A program made the translations under genes and the position numbers. The notes beneath the pieces are model-generated. The model saw only the letters and a list, made by a program, of their open reading frames with translations. It was not told where the DNA came from and searched no databases. A stretch of DNA of 36,612 nucleotides from JAWXUC01 sp044432975 (GTDB taxonomy: Bacteria; Pseudomonadota; Alphaproteobacteria; RF32; CAG-239), in NCBI GenBank assembly GCA_044432975.1, contig JAWXUC010000012.1:1-36612 (forward strand), read 5' to 3'. Numbering within the stretch: position 1 is the stretch's first letter; each line of letters opens with the position of its first letter. This document shows positions 7,013 through 14,409 of this stretch, piece after piece.

Positions 7013-7044
7013 AACTGGATTGCGGATCAAGTCCGCAATGACGG
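7013..7044 (+). repeat. Palindromic repeat, family C (ATTGCGGA...TCCGCAATGACG)
   Basis: The hairpin ATTGCGGA/TCCGCAAT (7019-7039) is flanked by CTGG and GACGG. This sequence type is familiar as a dispersed repeat in many proteobacterial genomes. Translation in one frame gives the DLIRNP string often seen in repeat-derived peptides. Confidence 0.75.
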
Positions 7045-7058
7045 TTGATATTAAACCT

Positions 7059-7084
7059 GTAGGGTACGGTCTTGACCGTACCTG
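7059..7084 (+). repeat. Family B palindromic repeat (GTAGGG...)
   Basis: GTAGGG is followed by the hairpin GGTACGGT/ACCGTACC with loop CTTG. Other copies keep the GTAGGG lead and the hairpin but have different stem bases that still pair. Confidence 0.75.
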
Positions 7085-7108
7085 AAAAAGGATTGCTTTT
7101 TCGATTAG

Positions 7109-7133
7109 ATTGTCGCGCTTCGCTCGCAATGAC
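7109..7133 (+). repeat. Family C-related palindrome
   Basis: ATTGTCGCG, CTT and CGCTCGCAAT form an imperfect hairpin followed by GAC, like the family C unit at 7013. The minus strand reads GTCATTGCGAGCG, a widespread repeat start in Gram-negative genomes. Confidence 0.7.
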
Positions 7134-7147
7134 AGTGTAATTAAATT

Positions 7148-7174
7148 GTAGGGAACGGCGTCTCGACGTTCCGC
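7148..7174 (+). repeat. Family B palindromic repeat (GTAGGG...)
   Basis: GTAGGG is followed by a hairpin with arms GGAACG (7152-7157) and CGTTCC (7167-7172). The stem differs from the copy at 7059, yet pairing is kept. It ends about 20 bases before the ribosome binding site of the next gene, so it lies in or near that gene's leader. Confidence 0.7.
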
Positions 7175-7206
7175 AACTAAAAAAATAAAAAAAGGAGGAA
7201 ATGAAA

Positions 7207-8028
7207 ATGAATAAAACAAAAATAATAACAGGAGGCACAATAGGCTTAACTTTCCTCCTCAACGCAAATATAATCTTTGCAGCAGAATCTTGTGCTGTCG
7301 CATCAAGTTGCGAAGAATTAGGCTATAAAAAAACAGTTTCAGATTGTGGAGAATCAGGTCTGCGTTGCCCATTTGATACAGACAAAATGTATTGTGGAAC
7401 AAAATACGGTATTATAGACAAGCTTTGTTATGAGAATGATGAAATTGTAGGTGTTCAAATCGGTGATACCAATAAATGTATCAGTTTAATTGATGCTTAT
7501 TATAGTAGGCCAAATAGTAAATGGTATGGCGGTGCGTTGTATAATCCTGATGATAATTGGAGTGAATGGACTAGTTCTGGTAGTACATCTAATAAAGGTT
7601 ATTATAGCTGGGGTTATTTAATGGGTTTTCAGGATAGTTGCCATAATAAAGATTGTGGTAACAGTGGTTATGGTGTTTCTGAAGAGCAAAGTGGTAGTTG
7701 GTGTAAAACAGTATTAGGTAGCAATTGGCGTGTTCCAACATGTACTAGTCATGCTGCTGATGATAATTGTGAATTGTATTCAATATCTACTAATTATAAT
7801 GATATAGCAGCTAATTTGACTACAGCATCAGATGCTGGTGCAAAAATTACTAGTCTTAGCGTTACTTATTTATGGGGGGGTGAGGAATATGATGATTATA
7901 ATGCTACAATGTTGGGGACATCTTCATCTTCTGTTTGGCCTACTAATTCTGTTTATGGTATTTCAGGCAAGGTCTTTAATAAGGGTGGCATGGGTACCTA
8001 TTATCTTCGTTGTATCCGTGAGTTTTAG
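7207..8028 (+). CDS. Cys-rich secreted/surface protein with CEELGY motif
   Basis: A 273-residue exported protein with signal peptide MNKTKIITGGTIGLTFLLNA, continuing to an AA-type cleavage site before ESCAVA. The mature N-terminus carries a cysteine motif, SSCEELGYKKTVSDC, then RCPFDTDKMYC. This reads like a small disulfide-rich surface module. The rest is rich in Gly, Ser, Tyr, Asn and Trp, with further cysteines, and ends TYYLRCIREF, resembling the end of FISUMP-type domains. The start is ATG at 7207, not 7201, because AGGAGG (7193-7198) is 8 bases from 7207 but only 2 from 7201. A surface or adhesin-like role is inference. Confidence 0.75.
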   Translation: MNKTKIITGGTIGLTFLLNANIIFAAESCAVASSCEELGYKKTVSDCGESGLRCPFDTDKMYCGTKYGIIDKLCYENDEIVGVQIGDTNKCISLIDAYYSRPNSKWYGGALYNPDDNWSEWTSSGSTSNKGYYSWGYLMGFQDSCHNKDCGNSGYGVSEEQSGSWCKTVLGSNWRVPTCTSHAADDNCELYSISTNYNDIAANLTTASDAGAKITSLSVTYLWGGEEYDDYNATMLGTSSSSVWPTNSVYGISGKVFNKGGMGTYYLRCIREF

Positions 8029-8042
8029 GTAAATGTTATTGT

Positions 8043-8059
8043 AACACGAGGTTCGTGTT
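8043..8059 (+). repeat. Short hairpin after the Cys-rich gene
   Basis: AACACGA (8043-8049) pairs with TCGTGTT (8053-8059) around loop GGT, 15 bases past the stop codon. The T-run is weak, so it may be a poor terminator or another palindromic repeat. Confidence 0.5.
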
Positions 8060-8110
8060 TGTGCTGATTGTTTATTAAAAACAATGGATTAGGTTTAAAG
8101 TTTTGTTTTG

Positions 8111-8138
8111 CAGGGCGGGGACGGGTCTGCCGTCCCTG
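8111..8138 (+). repeat. Family B palindromic repeat
   Basis: CAGGG is followed by the hairpin GGGACGG (8118-8124)/CCGTCCC (8130-8136). The following CTGAAAAAAGGATG also matches the sequence after the family B copy at 7059, so the repeat unit extends beyond the hairpin. Confidence 0.7.
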
Positions 8139-8229
8139 AAAAAAGGATGTTTTTGTACTTGGATATCATGGTCTAGCTGTGTATGGTGGGAGTTGTAGAG
8201 CTTTGATTATCTTTGATAAAGGTTTTTTG

Positions 8230-8261
8230 TTTGACTCTTGTTGTTTTTTGTGATACGTTTT
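8230..8261 (+). promoter_or_regulatory. Bacteroidetes-like promoter of the Ser/Arg-rich protein gene
   Basis: TTTG (8230-8233) and TACGTTTT (8254-8261) are separated by 20 bases. This is close to the Bacteroidetes consensus TTTG-N(17-23)-TANNTTTG. No good sigma-70 pair is seen in the same interval. The predicted leader, about 30 bases, lacks a Shine-Dalgarno sequence. Confidence 0.45.
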
Positions 8262-8293
8262 TTGTACTAAAACAATTAAAAACCTTATTATAT

Positions 8294-9091
8294 ATGAAAA
8301 AATTTCTGCTAGTCATCTGTTTCATACAAGGTATGATGATGACAACCTTCGGGCAAACTCATTATGATGAATATAGTTGTGAGCTTCCTGATGGTATTGA
8401 AACTCGAGATGCTCAGTGGCATTATGATCAAGTATCTGTTGTGGGAACTTCAGAGGTGGGACTTTATTTGGCACTAGATTCTTATGGAAGATCGGCTTTG
8501 ATTGAACTACCGTCTCCAGATGTTATTTACAAAAGAATTCCTTATGGTGTGATGGTTGATGGCTATTATCCTTATATAAAAGGATCTTCTGGTTATTGGT
8601 ATGTTGTAACTAATCGAGGTAGCTATTTGGTGTCTAAGTATGGTTCTTGGAGTAAGGTAACTATTAAGTATTATACTAGTTATCGTTATACTATTCCTCG
8701 GGGTCGGTGGTTTTATTATTATGATTGGCATTTGTGTCCTAGGCATAGAGTGTCTTATTATAAAAATATTTATCATAGACGGGTTTATTCTAGAAGATCT
8801 GCTCCTATAAGAAGGCCAACCCCTTCTAGAGTAGTAGCGCCAAGGCGAGATAATTCCTCTAGTTACAGAAGCTCTAGTTCTAGCTCTCGTGGTTCAAGTA
8901 ATTTGAGAACTACATCTCCTAGTAATTCTAGTTACAGAAGCTCTAGTTCTAGAAGCTCACAGGCAACCCCTTTGGTGAGATCTAGCTCTAGTTCTAATAG
9001 GAGTTCTCATTCTAGTGGCTCTAGTCGGAGTTCTCGTTCTAGTGGTTCTAGTAGAAGCTCTAGTTCTTCTAATAGTTCTTATCGACGTTAA
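8294..9091 (+). CDS. Secreted protein with low-complexity Ser/Arg tail, probably acquired
   Basis: A 265-residue protein with signal peptide MKKFLLVICFIQGMMMTTFG and cleavage before Gln, a style common in Bacteroidetes. The middle 130 residues are Tyr-rich and predicted beta (YGVMVDGYYPYIKGSSGYWY, for example). The tail from about residue 170 is first Arg-rich and then almost only Ser, Arg and Gly, with short SSYRSSSS and SGSSRSS repeats. The start at 8294 is preferred over an upstream in-frame ATT codon because the signal peptide begins there. There is no Shine-Dalgarno sequence. The leader AAAACAATTAAAAACCTTAT matches that of the gene at 3954. The tail probably forms a disordered, basic, wall- or nucleic-acid-contacting region, which is inference. 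A clear terminator follows. Confidence 0.72.
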   Translation: MKKFLLVICFIQGMMMTTFGQTHYDEYSCELPDGIETRDAQWHYDQVSVVGTSEVGLYLALDSYGRSALIELPSPDVIYKRIPYGVMVDGYYPYIKGSSGYWYVVTNRGSYLVSKYGSWSKVTIKYYTSYRYTIPRGRWFYYYDWHLCPRHRVSYYKNIYHRRVYSRRSAPIRRPTPSRVVAPRRDNSSSYRSSSSSSRGSSNLRTTSPSNSSYRSSSSRSSQATPLVRSSSSSNRSSHSSGSSRSSRSSGSSRSSSSSNSSYRR

Positions 9092-9100
9092 TTTTTATGT

Positions 9101-9137
9101 TAGGCGATTTAGGTTTTTCTAAATCGTCTATTTTTTT
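9101..9137 (+). terminator. Terminator before the pilus operon
   Basis: TAGGCGATTTAG (9101-9112) pairs with CTAAATCGTCTA (9119-9130), with one G-U pair, followed by seven T. Confidence 0.85.
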
Positions 9138-9163
9138 ATTTATCAACAACCTTTTTTAATTTA

Positions 9164-9192
9164 TTGCCAAGACTCGTGATTTGTTTTAATTT
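9164..9192 (+). promoter_or_regulatory. Candidate promoter of the type IVb pilus operon
   Basis: TTGCCA (9164-9169) and TAATTT (9187-9192) are 17 bases apart. They lie directly before the ribosome binding site at 9201 and after the terminator. The leader would be short. Confidence 0.4.
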
Positions 9193-9213
9193 TGTTTTTG
9201 AGGAACAATATTT

Positions 9214-10809
9214 ATGAAAAAACACGGGCTAAAAGCTTTTATGGTAAGTTTTTGTGTTTCATTGCTTATAATATCTTTTGTAAGCAATGTTTTGCTGTCT
9301 CCTGTTATTAAGTCTAAAAGTTTGGAGATTGTTCCTTCAAATAATATTGCTTTGTTTTTAAGGAATGATGTTCCTCATGCTATTGCTAGCCCTTCTTTAG
9401 AAATGAAAAAAATATCTTTAAATGTGATAGAAACGACTTCGGTTGCTTCTTTAGATGTTGTTCCGCTAGAGGCTTCTCCAGTTGTTGAGGTTTTGGAAGA
9501 TAATTTTGTTGTTGAAGGTTTAGAACCTTCTTTTGTTGCTTCTAATATTGAAGTTCCAATTGTTTATGAGAAAACGCCAATTAATAGAGATAAGATTATC
9601 GCTGATTATGCTGGTTTTATTAAAGAACCAGTTAAGGTTGAGATATTTGATTCTAATGTTGATGATGATTTGTCTGAAAAAGCTATTTTGTATTCAAATG
9701 ATAAAAAAGACGAGGAGAGTTCTTTGGTTAATCTTGCTTTTGTTGATTCTTCAGAAGATGTTGTTTATTCTAATGCTGGTGTTGATGCTAAAGAAGTTGC
9801 CTATGAAGAGGATGTTTTTGATGTTCCTTTGGTAAGAGGTAATGAGCTTGTTTTTGATGGCGGTGTTAAAGTAGCGGACTCTTCGGTGTTAGAAAAGAAA
9901 GTGGCTCAGGTTTCTGCAGCTGATTTTTCTGCTGCAAAAGTTGAAAAATCTGCTTTGGATGTTGTTGAGGTTGTTAAAGAAGAAACTCCTTGGGTAGAGA
10001 TGAAGGATTTGTCTTTATCTAAAAATGAGAGCGCTTGGTCTGTAGCAGAAGGCTTAGATAACCCTAAGAATAAGATGATGTCTAAAAAAAATGAAGACAT
10101 TAAAGAAAGTGTTAATAAACAGCCATCTTCTGTTGCAAAAAATATTTTAATTCCTATTCCTAGTGATGTTGCGGATGATGCTATAGCTTCTCCTAAGATT
10201 GTTTCTTCTGGAAATTCTTTTAGGTCTTCGTCTCCTTCATTCTTAGATGGTGCTGTTGCTGAAGAGCAGGTTGTTTTGGATGTTGCTCCTCCTATGTCTT
10301 TTTCTGCAGAAGAGGCTCCTTCTGAAAAGAAAGGGATATTAAAGAATATTGGAGATTTGTTTTCTAAAGCTTCTTCAGGTGTTGAGACAAAGGTTAAAGA
10401 ACAGGTTTCTGGAGTTGTGGAAAAAATTGCGGAAATTAAGAAGATGCCTGAAAAATCTTTGGCTAAGGCAAGGAGGGAAATTCTTCCTTCTGAAATTAGA
10501 TTGTCTTTTGCTCCTAATAGAGTTGAGGTTTCTGGGCAGACTTTGAAGTGGTTGGGAGCTTTTGCTCGTAAGTCGCAAGAAGAAGATTTGGTTTTAGAAA
10601 TTCGTCTTGACGGCTCTTCTTCTTATGAACTTCAGCAAAAGAGGTTAAATCTTATTTATAATATATTAGCTTCGAAAGGGGTTGGCGGGGAAAAAGTTAA
10701 AACTGTTTTTACTAGCAGGGAGCCTCATTCTTTTTTAATAAGGATGGTTAGTCTTTCTCCTGAAGAGCCTTCTGTTGCTAATTATTATAAATATTATCAA
10801 CAGCGTTAG
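9214..10809 (+). CDS. Membrane-anchored protein with C-terminal OmpA-like domain, first gene of pilus locus
   Basis: A 531-residue protein. One N-terminal hydrophobic segment (residues about 8-29, LKAFMVSFCVSLLIISFVSN) serves as signal anchor. Residues about 35-400 are acidic, Val/Ser/Asp-rich and low in aromatic residues, so they are probably disordered or extended. The C-terminal 105 residues (IRLSFAPNRVEVSGQTLKWL, DLVLEIRLDGSS, ELQQKRLNLIYNILASKGV, FLIRMVSLS) have the OmpA-like peptidoglycan-binding pattern. The C-terminus probably contacts the cell wall while the N-terminus is held in the inner membrane, supporting pilus assembly by the genes that follow; this is inference. AGGA (9201-9204) lies 9 bases upstream of the start. 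Confidence 0.75.
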   Translation: MKKHGLKAFMVSFCVSLLIISFVSNVLLSPVIKSKSLEIVPSNNIALFLRNDVPHAIASPSLEMKKISLNVIETTSVASLDVVPLEASPVVEVLEDNFVVEGLEPSFVASNIEVPIVYEKTPINRDKIIADYAGFIKEPVKVEIFDSNVDDDLSEKAILYSNDKKDEESSLVNLAFVDSSEDVVYSNAGVDAKEVAYEEDVFDVPLVRGNELVFDGGVKVADSSVLEKKVAQVSAADFSAAKVEKSALDVVEVVKEETPWVEMKDLSLSKNESAWSVAEGLDNPKNKMMSKKNEDIKESVNKQPSSVAKNILIPIPSDVADDAIASPKIVSSGNSFRSSSPSFLDGAVAEEQVVLDVAPPMSFSAEEAPSEKKGILKNIGDLFSKASSGVETKVKEQVSGVVEKIAEIKKMPEKSLAKARREILPSEIRLSFAPNRVEVSGQTLKWLGAFARKSQEEDLVLEIRLDGSSSYELQQKRLNLIYNILASKGVGGEKVKTVFTSREPHSFLIRMVSLSPEEPSVANYYKYYQQR

Positions 10810-10818
10810 GGTTCAATA

Positions 10819-10847
10819 TTGATTATTAATAATAACACCTATAAAAT
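10819..10847 (+). promoter_or_regulatory. Possible internal promoter before the TcpQ-domain gene
   Basis: TTGATT (10819-10824) and TAAAAT (10842-10847) are 17 bases apart, in the 69-base gap between the first two pilus-locus genes. This is the largest gap in the early operon. The sequence is AT-rich, so a chance match is possible. Confidence 0.35.
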
Positions 10848-10878
10848 GGGTTAAAGAGTTTTTTTAAGGAAGTTTATA

Positions 10879-11547
10879 ATGATGGTTAAGAAGTTTGTTT
10901 GTTTGTGCTTTTTGTCGGTTTTGTTTTTGGCAAGTTGTACTTTCAATAGTATTAGGAATGTTTCGCCAGATTCTCTTATTTGTGAAGGGGATGATTGCCC
11001 TTCTAAGATTAATGGTTCCGCAGTTTTTTCTGATGGTAATGAGGTTGTTGATTATACAGAAGTGGCAGCTGACTATAAGTCTTATGGAGAAAGAACTCCT
11101 GTAGATCGTAGGGTTGCTCGTTCTGGTTTGGCTAGTAATGTTTCTTCTTCTATTCCTCCTGTTCTTGAAGATGAGGTTGTTGAATATGAAGAAAGTGTTG
11201 GTGATGAAGAAACAACTTCTTATAGTGATGAATCTTCTACTCAAGAGTTGGCTTCTGATGAGGTTTCTTTAGAGGATCCTGTTGAGGATTGGTTGGCTGA
11301 AGAAGGTGTTACTCTTAAAGAGTTGTTGTCTCAGTGGTCAGATAAATCTGGTTGGAGATTGATTTGGAAAACAAATAGAAATTATACTTTAACTGCTGGG
11401 GCTATGTTTAGAGCGAGGTTTGCTGACGCGGCCTCTGCTTTGGTGAGGGCTTTTGCTAGGGCAAGGCCTGCTCCTGTTGCTACTTTTTATAAGGGTAATA
11501 GAGTGCTTGTAATTGAAACTATGGAGGATGAGAATGCTTATGAATAA
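10879..11547 (+). CDS. TcpQ-domain lipoprotein of the type IVb pilus system
   Basis: A 222-residue lipoprotein with lipobox LASC and Cys20. After an acidic Ser-rich linker, the C-terminal 85 residues match the toxin-coregulated pilus protein Q domain (PF10671): WLAEEGVTLKELLSQWSDKS, GWRLIWKTNRNYTLTAG, then a helix, RPAPVATFYKGNRVLVIE. In Vibrio TcpQ, and at the end of PilL in R64, this domain helps the secretin reach and assemble in the outer membrane. The start is ATG at 10879, 8 bases from AGGA (10867-10870). The coding end overlaps the secretin gene by 14 bases, showing tight coupling. Confidence 0.85.
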   Translation: MMVKKFVCLCFLSVLFLASCTFNSIRNVSPDSLICEGDDCPSKINGSAVFSDGNEVVDYTEVAADYKSYGERTPVDRRVARSGLASNVSSSIPPVLEDEVVEYEESVGDEETTSYSDESSTQELASDEVSLEDPVEDWLAEEGVTLKELLSQWSDKSGWRLIWKTNRNYTLTAGAMFRARFADAASALVRAFARARPAPVATFYKGNRVLVIETMEDENAYE

Positions 11548-13114
11548 AAAAAATATAGCTTTGGTATTGGCTTTCTTTGTTGTTGCATCTTGTTCTTTGT
11601 CAACAAGCCTAGACGCTACAATAGAGAGAGATGTTGAAAGTGTTATTGAATTGAGGGATGAGTCAAAAGTTCCAAGCACTCCATCTGTAGAAGATACTGT
11701 TAGGGTTAAGGATGATATTTGGTTGGGTGATGCTTCTGTAGTTGAATATGAAGGTGAGCCTTTGCCTTCTAAGTTAGAGAAGCCAGAAGCTGTTACTTTA
11801 ATTTCTAATCGTCCTGTTTCTTTGTATGAAATAGGAGATATGGTTACTAAGGTTACTTCTTTATCTGTTAGGTTTTCTTCTGAGATAGAAGAAAAAGTTT
11901 TGACTGTTGCTGAAAAAAATGCTCCTAGTGCAGATAAGGTTGGTGCTGATTGGACTGAGCCAAATAAAATGATTCTTTCTTATAGAGGAGCTTTAAGTGG
12001 TTTGTTAGATGAGGTTGCTTCAAGATTTGGTTTGTGGTGGAGTTATGATAAGAAGACGATTCATTTTTATAAGCAAATAACAAAAACTTTTGTTGTTTAT
12101 TCTTTGCCTTCAACAAATAGTTTATCTGCCAATGTTGGTGGAACTTCATCAGGTTCTGGAGGTAGTTCATCTATTTCTTTGTCAAGTAGTGCGCAAATAG
12201 AGTTGTGGGGTAGTATTGAAAAGACGGTTACTTCAATGGCAGGAAAAGAGGCTTCTGTAATTACAGATAAGTCTAATGGTACTATTACTGTTACTGCAAA
12301 GCCTACAGAGATTGCTAAGATTTCAAAATATATTAATGAGCAAAATGTTCGTCTTTCTCGTCAAGTTGTTATTAGTGTTAAGGTGTTGCAAGTTTCTATT
12401 GAAGATAGTGATAATTATGGCTTGAATTTGAATGCTGTTTTTGGTGATAGTGGTAATAATGGTTTGTTTACTAGTGATGCTTATTCTACTTCTACAGGTG
12501 GGTCTAATTTTGCGGCTTCTATTTTGCACGGTGCTTTTGATTTTACGGCTGCGGTTAATGCGTTGTCAAAGCAAGGTACTACTTCATTGGTGACTAGTGG
12601 TACTGTTACTTCTCTTAATAATAAGCCAGCTCCTATTCAGGTTGTTGAAAAGCAAACATATATTTCTGAAGTTACAAAAACAGATTCTGGCGGAACATCT
12701 GGTAGTTATGATATCTCTGTTGAAACAGAAGAGTTAGAAACAGGCTTTACTTTAGATGTTTTACCTAGAATTTTAGAACATAATAGATTGATGATGTTGT
12801 TTAATTTAACACTTTCAGATCTTATATCTTTAGAAGATATTTCTTTTGATGATGGTAGTTATGTTCAAAATCCAAAAATTGAATCAAGAGGATTTTCTCA
12901 AGAAGTTGCTATGAAGTCTGGTGAAACTTTGATCTTAACAGGTTTTGAAAGATTGGAAAATACTGTTGATAAAGCAGGTGTTGGTTCTGCTACAAATTCT
13001 CTTCTAGGGGGTAGTGTTAGCGCAACAAAAACAAGAAGTGTTTTGGTGATAATGTTAACGCCTGTTGTTTTAGATTCTCCTTTAGTGCCAGAATCTAGGA
13101 TGAAACTTAATTAA
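11534..13114 (+). CDS. pilN: PilN family type IVb pilus secretin lipoprotein
   Basis: A 526-residue outer-membrane secretin for passage of the pilus. The signal peptide ends in the lipobox VASC, so the protein is a lipoprotein like PilN and BfpB. N-terminal domains (residues about 70-270) include EKTVTSMAGKEASVITDKSN and GTITVTAKPTEIAKISKYIN, typical N1/STN-type secretin elements. The C-terminal secretin domain shows VVISVKVLQVSIEDSDNYGL, then FTLDVLPRILEHNRLMMLFN and SRGFSQEVAMKSGETLILTG, ending with RSVLVIMLTPVVL. Three in-frame ATGs are possible (11528, 11534, 11540). 11534 fits best, 6 bases after GGAGG (11523-11527). It overlaps the preceding TcpQ-domain gene. Confidence 0.9.
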   Translation: MLMNKKNIALVLAFFVVASCSLSTSLDATIERDVESVIELRDESKVPSTPSVEDTVRVKDDIWLGDASVVEYEGEPLPSKLEKPEAVTLISNRPVSLYEIGDMVTKVTSLSVRFSSEIEEKVLTVAEKNAPSADKVGADWTEPNKMILSYRGALSGLLDEVASRFGLWWSYDKKTIHFYKQITKTFVVYSLPSTNSLSANVGGTSSGSGGSSSISLSSSAQIELWGSIEKTVTSMAGKEASVITDKSNGTITVTAKPTEIAKISKYINEQNVRLSRQVVISVKVLQVSIEDSDNYGLNLNAVFGDSGNNGLFTSDAYSTSTGGSNFAASILHGAFDFTAAVNALSKQGTTSLVTSGTVTSLNNKPAPIQVVEKQTYISEVTKTDSGGTSGSYDISVETEELETGFTLDVLPRILEHNRLMMLFNLTLSDLISLEDISFDDGSYVQNPKIESRGFSQEVAMKSGETLILTGFERLENTVDKAGVGSATNSLLGGSVSATKTRSVLVIMLTPVVLDSPLVPESRMKLN

Positions 13115-13128
13115 AAAGGAAGTTGAAA

Positions 13129-14409
13129 TTGGCTTTAGATGATGCAAAATTTTCAGAAGAATTTTATGATGCACCCTCAGATAAAACTTGGGATACGTCA
13201 TTTAATGTTGATGGCGTTAAATATGTTACAAATTTATTTTGGCAACCGCTAGAAAATCCTGATGATCCTTATGCTGATGTGGAACAAGCATCGCAAAATG
13301 TTCTTGAAGGTGCTGATCTTTTTTGTGTTAAAAGAGGCAAATCTCCTCAATTTGGTATTTGTGTTTCTTCAGAGGGGTATGATAATGGAAATGTTGCGGC
13401 AGCATCTTCTGTTGCTACATCTTTATCTAATTTATCTTCTTTTGTTGCTGTTTTTAAGGTTGACAAAGGGTGGTGGTATGTTTGCGTTAGAAATGATATT
13501 ATCCTTTCTGATGGAGATATGCTTTTTGTTAATGAAGAAGATGCTAAAACTCAATTTGAGTCTATGTTGGCGGTTCCTGATTGGAATAAAAAGTTTGCTC
13601 CTAGTAATTGGGGTTTTGATGATGTAGAACAAGCTGATATTGCTGATATTATTTCAGGCGGAGATGTTTCAAAACTTAAAAAAATAGGTAGTTTAAGAGG
13701 TGGTAAACTAACGGCTGTTTTTGTTATCTCTGGAGTTTTTGTTTTATGGATTTTATATTCTTTAGTTGATTCTTTGCTTTTAACACCTAAAGCTACTCCT
13801 ATAATTACTGTTGCGCCAAAGAGGTTTGTTCCCGCAGCTGTTGTTAAAAAAGAATCTCCTGCTCCATGGACCTCTTTATATGCGGTTGAAGGTGTTATGG
13901 TGAAGTGTTATAATTCTGTTGTTGATTTTGTTTCTGTTTTGCCACCAGGTTGGGAAATAGGTAATGTTAATTGTAAGGAAACCTTTTCTTCTGCTTCTTG
14001 GGCTAGAAAATTGGGATTAGTTTCTTGGTTTGATAAAGCTATTAAAAACTCTAAAATTAATACCATCTCAGTTGATTATTCTGATAATGGTGAAGCGGTT
14101 AAGGTGGCTTCTCCTTTTGGTAAGCAAATTTTAATGAGTAGTCCTCCTAGTTTAACAGCAAGTCAAATGGTTTATAAATTAAATAATTTATTTCAATCTT
14201 TGGGTGTTAGCATATCTCTTTCTCGTCAAACTAAGACAGAGAAAACAGGTGAATCTTATAATTTAATTCAATTTTCTTTTTCATCTGCTCAAAATCCTTT
14301 AATTTGGAATGAGATATTAACTAAATTTTCAGGAGTTAGTGTTACTGATATTGTTTATAGTCCAGCTAGTAAAAGTTGGCAATACAAAGGAGTTATATAT
14401 GTTTTATAA
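13129..14409 (+). CDS. pilO: PilO-like type IVb pilus biogenesis protein (TTG start)
   Basis: A 426-residue protein of the pilin accessory PilO family (PF06864 type). In R64 thin-pilus systems this inner-membrane protein links the cytoplasmic ATPase to periplasmic parts. The cytoplasmic N-terminus contains GWWYVCVRNDIILSDGDMLF, a typical PilO segment. A single membrane helix spans residues about 192-216 (LTAVFVISGVFVLWILYSLV). The periplasmic part has two cysteines (VKCYN, VNCKE) and a C-terminal ferredoxin-like region. The start is TTG at 13129, 8 bases after AGGA (13117-13120). An upstream TTG at 13123 is too close. The gene follows the secretin by 14 bases, and its end overlaps the next gene. 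Confidence 0.82.
   Translation: MALDDAKFSEEFYDAPSDKTWDTSFNVDGVKYVTNLFWQPLENPDDPYADVEQASQNVLEGADLFCVKRGKSPQFGICVSSEGYDNGNVAAASSVATSLSNLSSFVAVFKVDKGWWYVCVRNDIILSDGDMLFVNEEDAKTQFESMLAVPDWNKKFAPSNWGFDDVEQADIADIISGGDVSKLKKIGSLRGGKLTAVFVISGVFVLWILYSLVDSLLLTPKATPIITVAPKRFVPAAVVKKESPAPWTSLYAVEGVMVKCYNSVVDFVSVLPPGWEIGNVNCKETFSSASWARKLGLVSWFDKAIKNSKINTISVDYSDNGEAVKVASPFGKQILMSSPPSLTASQMVYKLNNLFQSLGVSISLSRQTKTEKTGESYNLIQFSFSSAQNPLIWNEILTKFSGVSVTDIVYSPASKSWQYKGVIYVL

Larger units (their letters stand above)
6495..7200. other. Gene-free repeat-rich intergenic region
   Basis: About 700 bases without a believable gene. It holds, in order, a terminator, twin 36-40 bp palindromes, two looser inverted repeats, then seven short GC-rich palindromic repeat units from at least three families. 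The open frames that cross it in both directions consist of translated repeats and lack ribosome binding sites. Confidence 0.8.

Noticed and set aside
6980..7262. Overlapping minus-strand frames with DLIRNP/GLDPQS peptides
   Set aside because: These peptides are translations of dispersed palindromic repeats. No start signal, and the frames end in the start of the real gene at 7207.
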